A stretch of DNA of 64,000 nt, taken from Coriaria nepalensis (Eukaryota > Streptophyta > Magnoliopsida > Cucurbitales > Coriariaceae). The stretch's first letter is position 1. Every line of letters begins with the position of its first letter. The translations under genes and the position numbers were made by a program. The DNA is taken from contig CP114492.1 in the NCBI GenBank assembly GCA_027186245.1, positions 4,600,501 to 4,664,500 on the forward strand, in the 5' to 3' direction. This document shows positions 61,769 to 64,000 of the stretch, in pieces. The notes under the pieces were generated by a model, which was not told where the DNA came from, ran no database searches, and worked only from the letters and a program-made list of their open reading frames with translations.

Positions 61769-63614
61769 GAATGCATTATTTTCACCTTAAAATCATTCCA
61801 ATGACTCTTCCCAAGTCAATAACTCAGTTGAAACCAGTTCAAACTAAATCCATTTTGCCACTTCAAATACGAATTTCATGCATAACTTGCAAACGACCTT
61901 TCGAAGGCAAGTAAGCATTTCTTTAATCTTCAAGTCATTCCAGTGACTCTATTTGAGTCAATAACTCGCTTGAAAGTAGTCCGAATGAATTGTACTTTCA
62001 CCCTTGAAACATGACTTTGGTGCATATCATGCAAATGATCTTTTGAAGCCAAGTATGCATTTGTTTAACCTTAAAATCATTCTAATGACTCATTTCAAGT
62101 CAATAACCAATTTGAAATTAGTTCGAACAAAATCTATTTTCGCACTTGAAACACGACCTACATGAAAAACTTGCAATTGAGATTTGAAAGGAAAGTATGC
62201 GTTTGGTTAATCTTGAAGTCATTTTAATGACTCTATTCAAGTCAATAACTCATTTGAAAGCTTTTGGAACGAATTCTATTTTCGCATTTCAAACACGAAT
62301 TTTATTCATAACATGCAGATGATATTTTGAAGCTAAGTATGCATTTGTTTCATTTTAAAATCATTCCAATGACTCTTTCAAAGTCAATAACTCATTTGAA
62401 GCTAGTTCGAACAAATTCTATTTTCGCACTTCAAACACGACCGACATACAATACTTGCAATTGAGCTTTTAAAGAAAAGTACGGATTTGTTTAATCTTAA
62501 AGTCATTCCAATGACTCTATTCAAGTCAATAACTCATTTGAAGCTAGTTCGGACAAATTCTATTTTCGCACTTCAAACACAACCGACATGCAATACTTGC
62601 AATTGAGCTTTTAATGGAAAGTATGCGTTTGGTTAATCTTGAAGTCATTTTAATGACTCTATTCAAGTCAATAACTCATTTGCAAGCTTTTGGAACGAAT
62701 TCTATTTTCGCATTTCAAACACGAATTTTATTCATTACATGCAGATGATATTTTGAAGCTAAGTATGCATTTGTTTCATTTTAAACTCATTCCAATGACT
62801 CTTTCCAAGTCAATAACTCATTTGAAGCTAGTTCGAACAAATTCTATTTTCGCACTTCAAACACGACCGACATGCAATACTTGCAATTGAGCTTTTAAAG
62901 AAAAGTATGGATTTGTTTAATCTTAAAGTCATTCCAATGACTCTATTCAAGTCAATAACTCATTTGAAGCTAGTTCGGACAAATTCTATTTTCGCACTTC
63001 AAACACGACCGACATGCAATACTTGCAATTGAGCTTTTACAGAAAAGTACGGATTTGTTTAATCTTAAAGTCATTCCAATGACTCTATTCAAGTCAATAA
63101 CTCATTTGAAGCTACTTCGGACAAATTCTATTTTCGCACTTCAAACACAACCGACATGCAATACTTGCAATTGAGCTTTTAATGGAAAGTATGCGTTTGG
63201 TTAATCTTGAAGTCATTTTAATGACTCTATTCAAGTCAATAACTCATTTGAAAGCTTTTGCAACGAATTCTATTTTCGCATTTCAAACACGAATTTTATT
63301 CATAACATGCAGATGATATTTTGAAGCTAAGTATGCATTTGTTTCATTTTAAAATCATTCCAATGACTCTTTCCAAGTCAATAACTCATTTGAAGCTAGT
63401 TCGAACAAATTCTATTTTCGCACTTCAAACACGACCGACATGCAATACTTGCAATTGAGCTTTTACAGAAAAGTACGGATTTGTTTAATCTTAAAGTCAT
63501 TCCAATGACTCTATTCAAGTCAATAACTCATTTGAAGCTAGTTCGGACAAATTCTATTTTCGCACTTCAAACACAACCGACATGCAATACTTGCAATTGA
63601 GCTTTTAATGGAAA
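61627..63614 (+). repeat. 1988-bp HOR copy, fourteen monomers
   Basis: Hybrid T1/U4, U5, U6, U7, then T-type groups of three, four and three monomers. The group of four has an extra unit at 62905 that is T3-like at its start (GTATGGATTTGTTTAATC, GTTCGGAC) and T2-like at its end (CGACCGAC, CAGAAAA). U5 reads TTGCAAACGACC. Confidence 0.9.
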
Positions 63615-64000
63615 GTATGGATTTGTCTCATCTTAAAGTCATTCCGACGACTTTTTCCAAATTAATAACTCATTTAAAAGCATTTGGAACGAATTCTATT
63701 TTCGCGCTTCAAACACGACTTTTATGCATGACATGCAAATGATATTTTGAAGCTAAGAATGCATTATTTTCACCTTAAAATCATTCCAATGACTCTTCCC
63801 AAGTCAATAACTCAGTTGAAACCAGTTCAAACTAAATCCATTTTGCCACTTCAAATACGAATTTCATGCATAACTTGCAAACGACCTTTCGAAGGCAAGT
63901 AAGCATTTCTTTAATCTTCAAGTCATTCCAGTGACTCTATTTGAGTCAATAACTCGCTTGAAAGTAGTCCGAATGAATTGTACTTTCACCCTTGAAACAT
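63615..64000 (+). repeat. Partial HOR copy running off the window
   Basis: U4, U5 and most of U6 in reference order before the sequence ends. It shares CCGACGACTTTTTCC in U4 with the copy at 58361 and TTGCAAACGACC in U5 with the copy at 61627. The array clearly continues beyond base 64000. Confidence 0.93.

Larger units (their letters stand above)
1..64000. repeat. 142-bp satellite array filling the window
   Basis: Every part of the window reads as a variant of one AT-rich monomer of about 142 bp. Recognisable words recur once per monomer in the same order: GTATGCATTTGTTTAATCTT, AGTCATTCCAATGACT, AAGTCAATAACTCATTTGAA, GAACAAATTCTATTTTCGCA and CTTCAAACACGAC. Landmark spacings fall on multiples of 142 over long distances; for example 46007 to 60633 is exactly 103 monomers. 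No gene, tRNA, rRNA, transposon terminal repeat or long low-complexity tract interrupts it. Such arrays typically form centromeric, pericentromeric or subtelomeric heterochromatin; which of these applies cannot be decided from sequence alone. The species is not recognised. Confidence 0.98.

Noticed and set aside
50474..62890. Open frames of 66-67 codons at 50474, 61125 and 62690
   Set aside because: Same reasoning: satellite translation, opened by single point changes that remove a stop.
1..64000. CRISPR array
   Set aside because: Regularly spaced repeats are present, but the spacers are themselves repeated and homologous, the unit is 142 bp, and there are no cas genes.
1..64000. Telomeric repeats or rDNA spacer
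   Set aside because: No TTAGGG, TTTAGGG or TTAGG runs and no conserved rRNA segment are visible.

Overview
The whole 64-kb window is one eukaryotic satellite DNA array. An AT-rich monomer of about 142 bp repeats end to end from base 1 to base 64000. I found no gene, RNA gene, transposon, CRISPR array or stretch of single-copy DNA. Open reading frames longer than 60 codons exist only as by-products of the repeat. Nothing here is bacterial or viral. The size, layered structure and local inversion fit a centromeric or pericentromeric array of a plant or animal. I cannot name the species, because I do not recognise the monomer as a published satellite.

Layout, left to right. (1) 1-4063, forward: a diverged array with a nine-monomer higher-order repeat (HOR) of 1275 bp, becoming scrambled after about 3550. 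(2) 4064-13337: about 9.3 kb of the same satellite in inverted orientation, with local periods of about 283 bp (2-mer), 565 bp (4-mer) and 1132 bp (8-mer). (3) 13338-30475, forward: HORs of 5 to 8 monomers (10 in the last copy), settling into 852-bp 6-mers between about 23.1 and 29.0 kb. (4) 30476-64000, forward: very homogeneous HORs, most of them four backbone monomers (called U4, U5, U6, U7 here) followed by repeats of a 426-bp three-monomer cassette (T1-T2-T3).

The best-supported structural result is a size rule for region 4. The distance between successive U4 monomers is usually (4 + 3k) x 142 bp: 994, 1420, 1846, 2272 and 3124 bp (k = 1, 2, 3, 4, 6). Copies that break the rule are explained by visible events: a hybrid monomer, a 28-bp internal duplication, one extra monomer, or a 1-2 bp indel. 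Above this lies a further layer. Rare variants recur at 4118, 3124 and 7242 bp (29, 22 and 51 monomers) between 47 and 64 kb, with no net indel.

Divergence, indels and inversion breakpoints are concentrated on the left, and near-identity is on the right. That is what is expected if amplification is recent on the right and the left is an older, decaying layer. Nearly every monomer keeps a short inverted repeat centred on TCATT-NN-AATGA, the clearest candidate for a constrained or protein-bound element. HOR coordinates below are phased so that each copy starts at the GTATGGATTT of U4.
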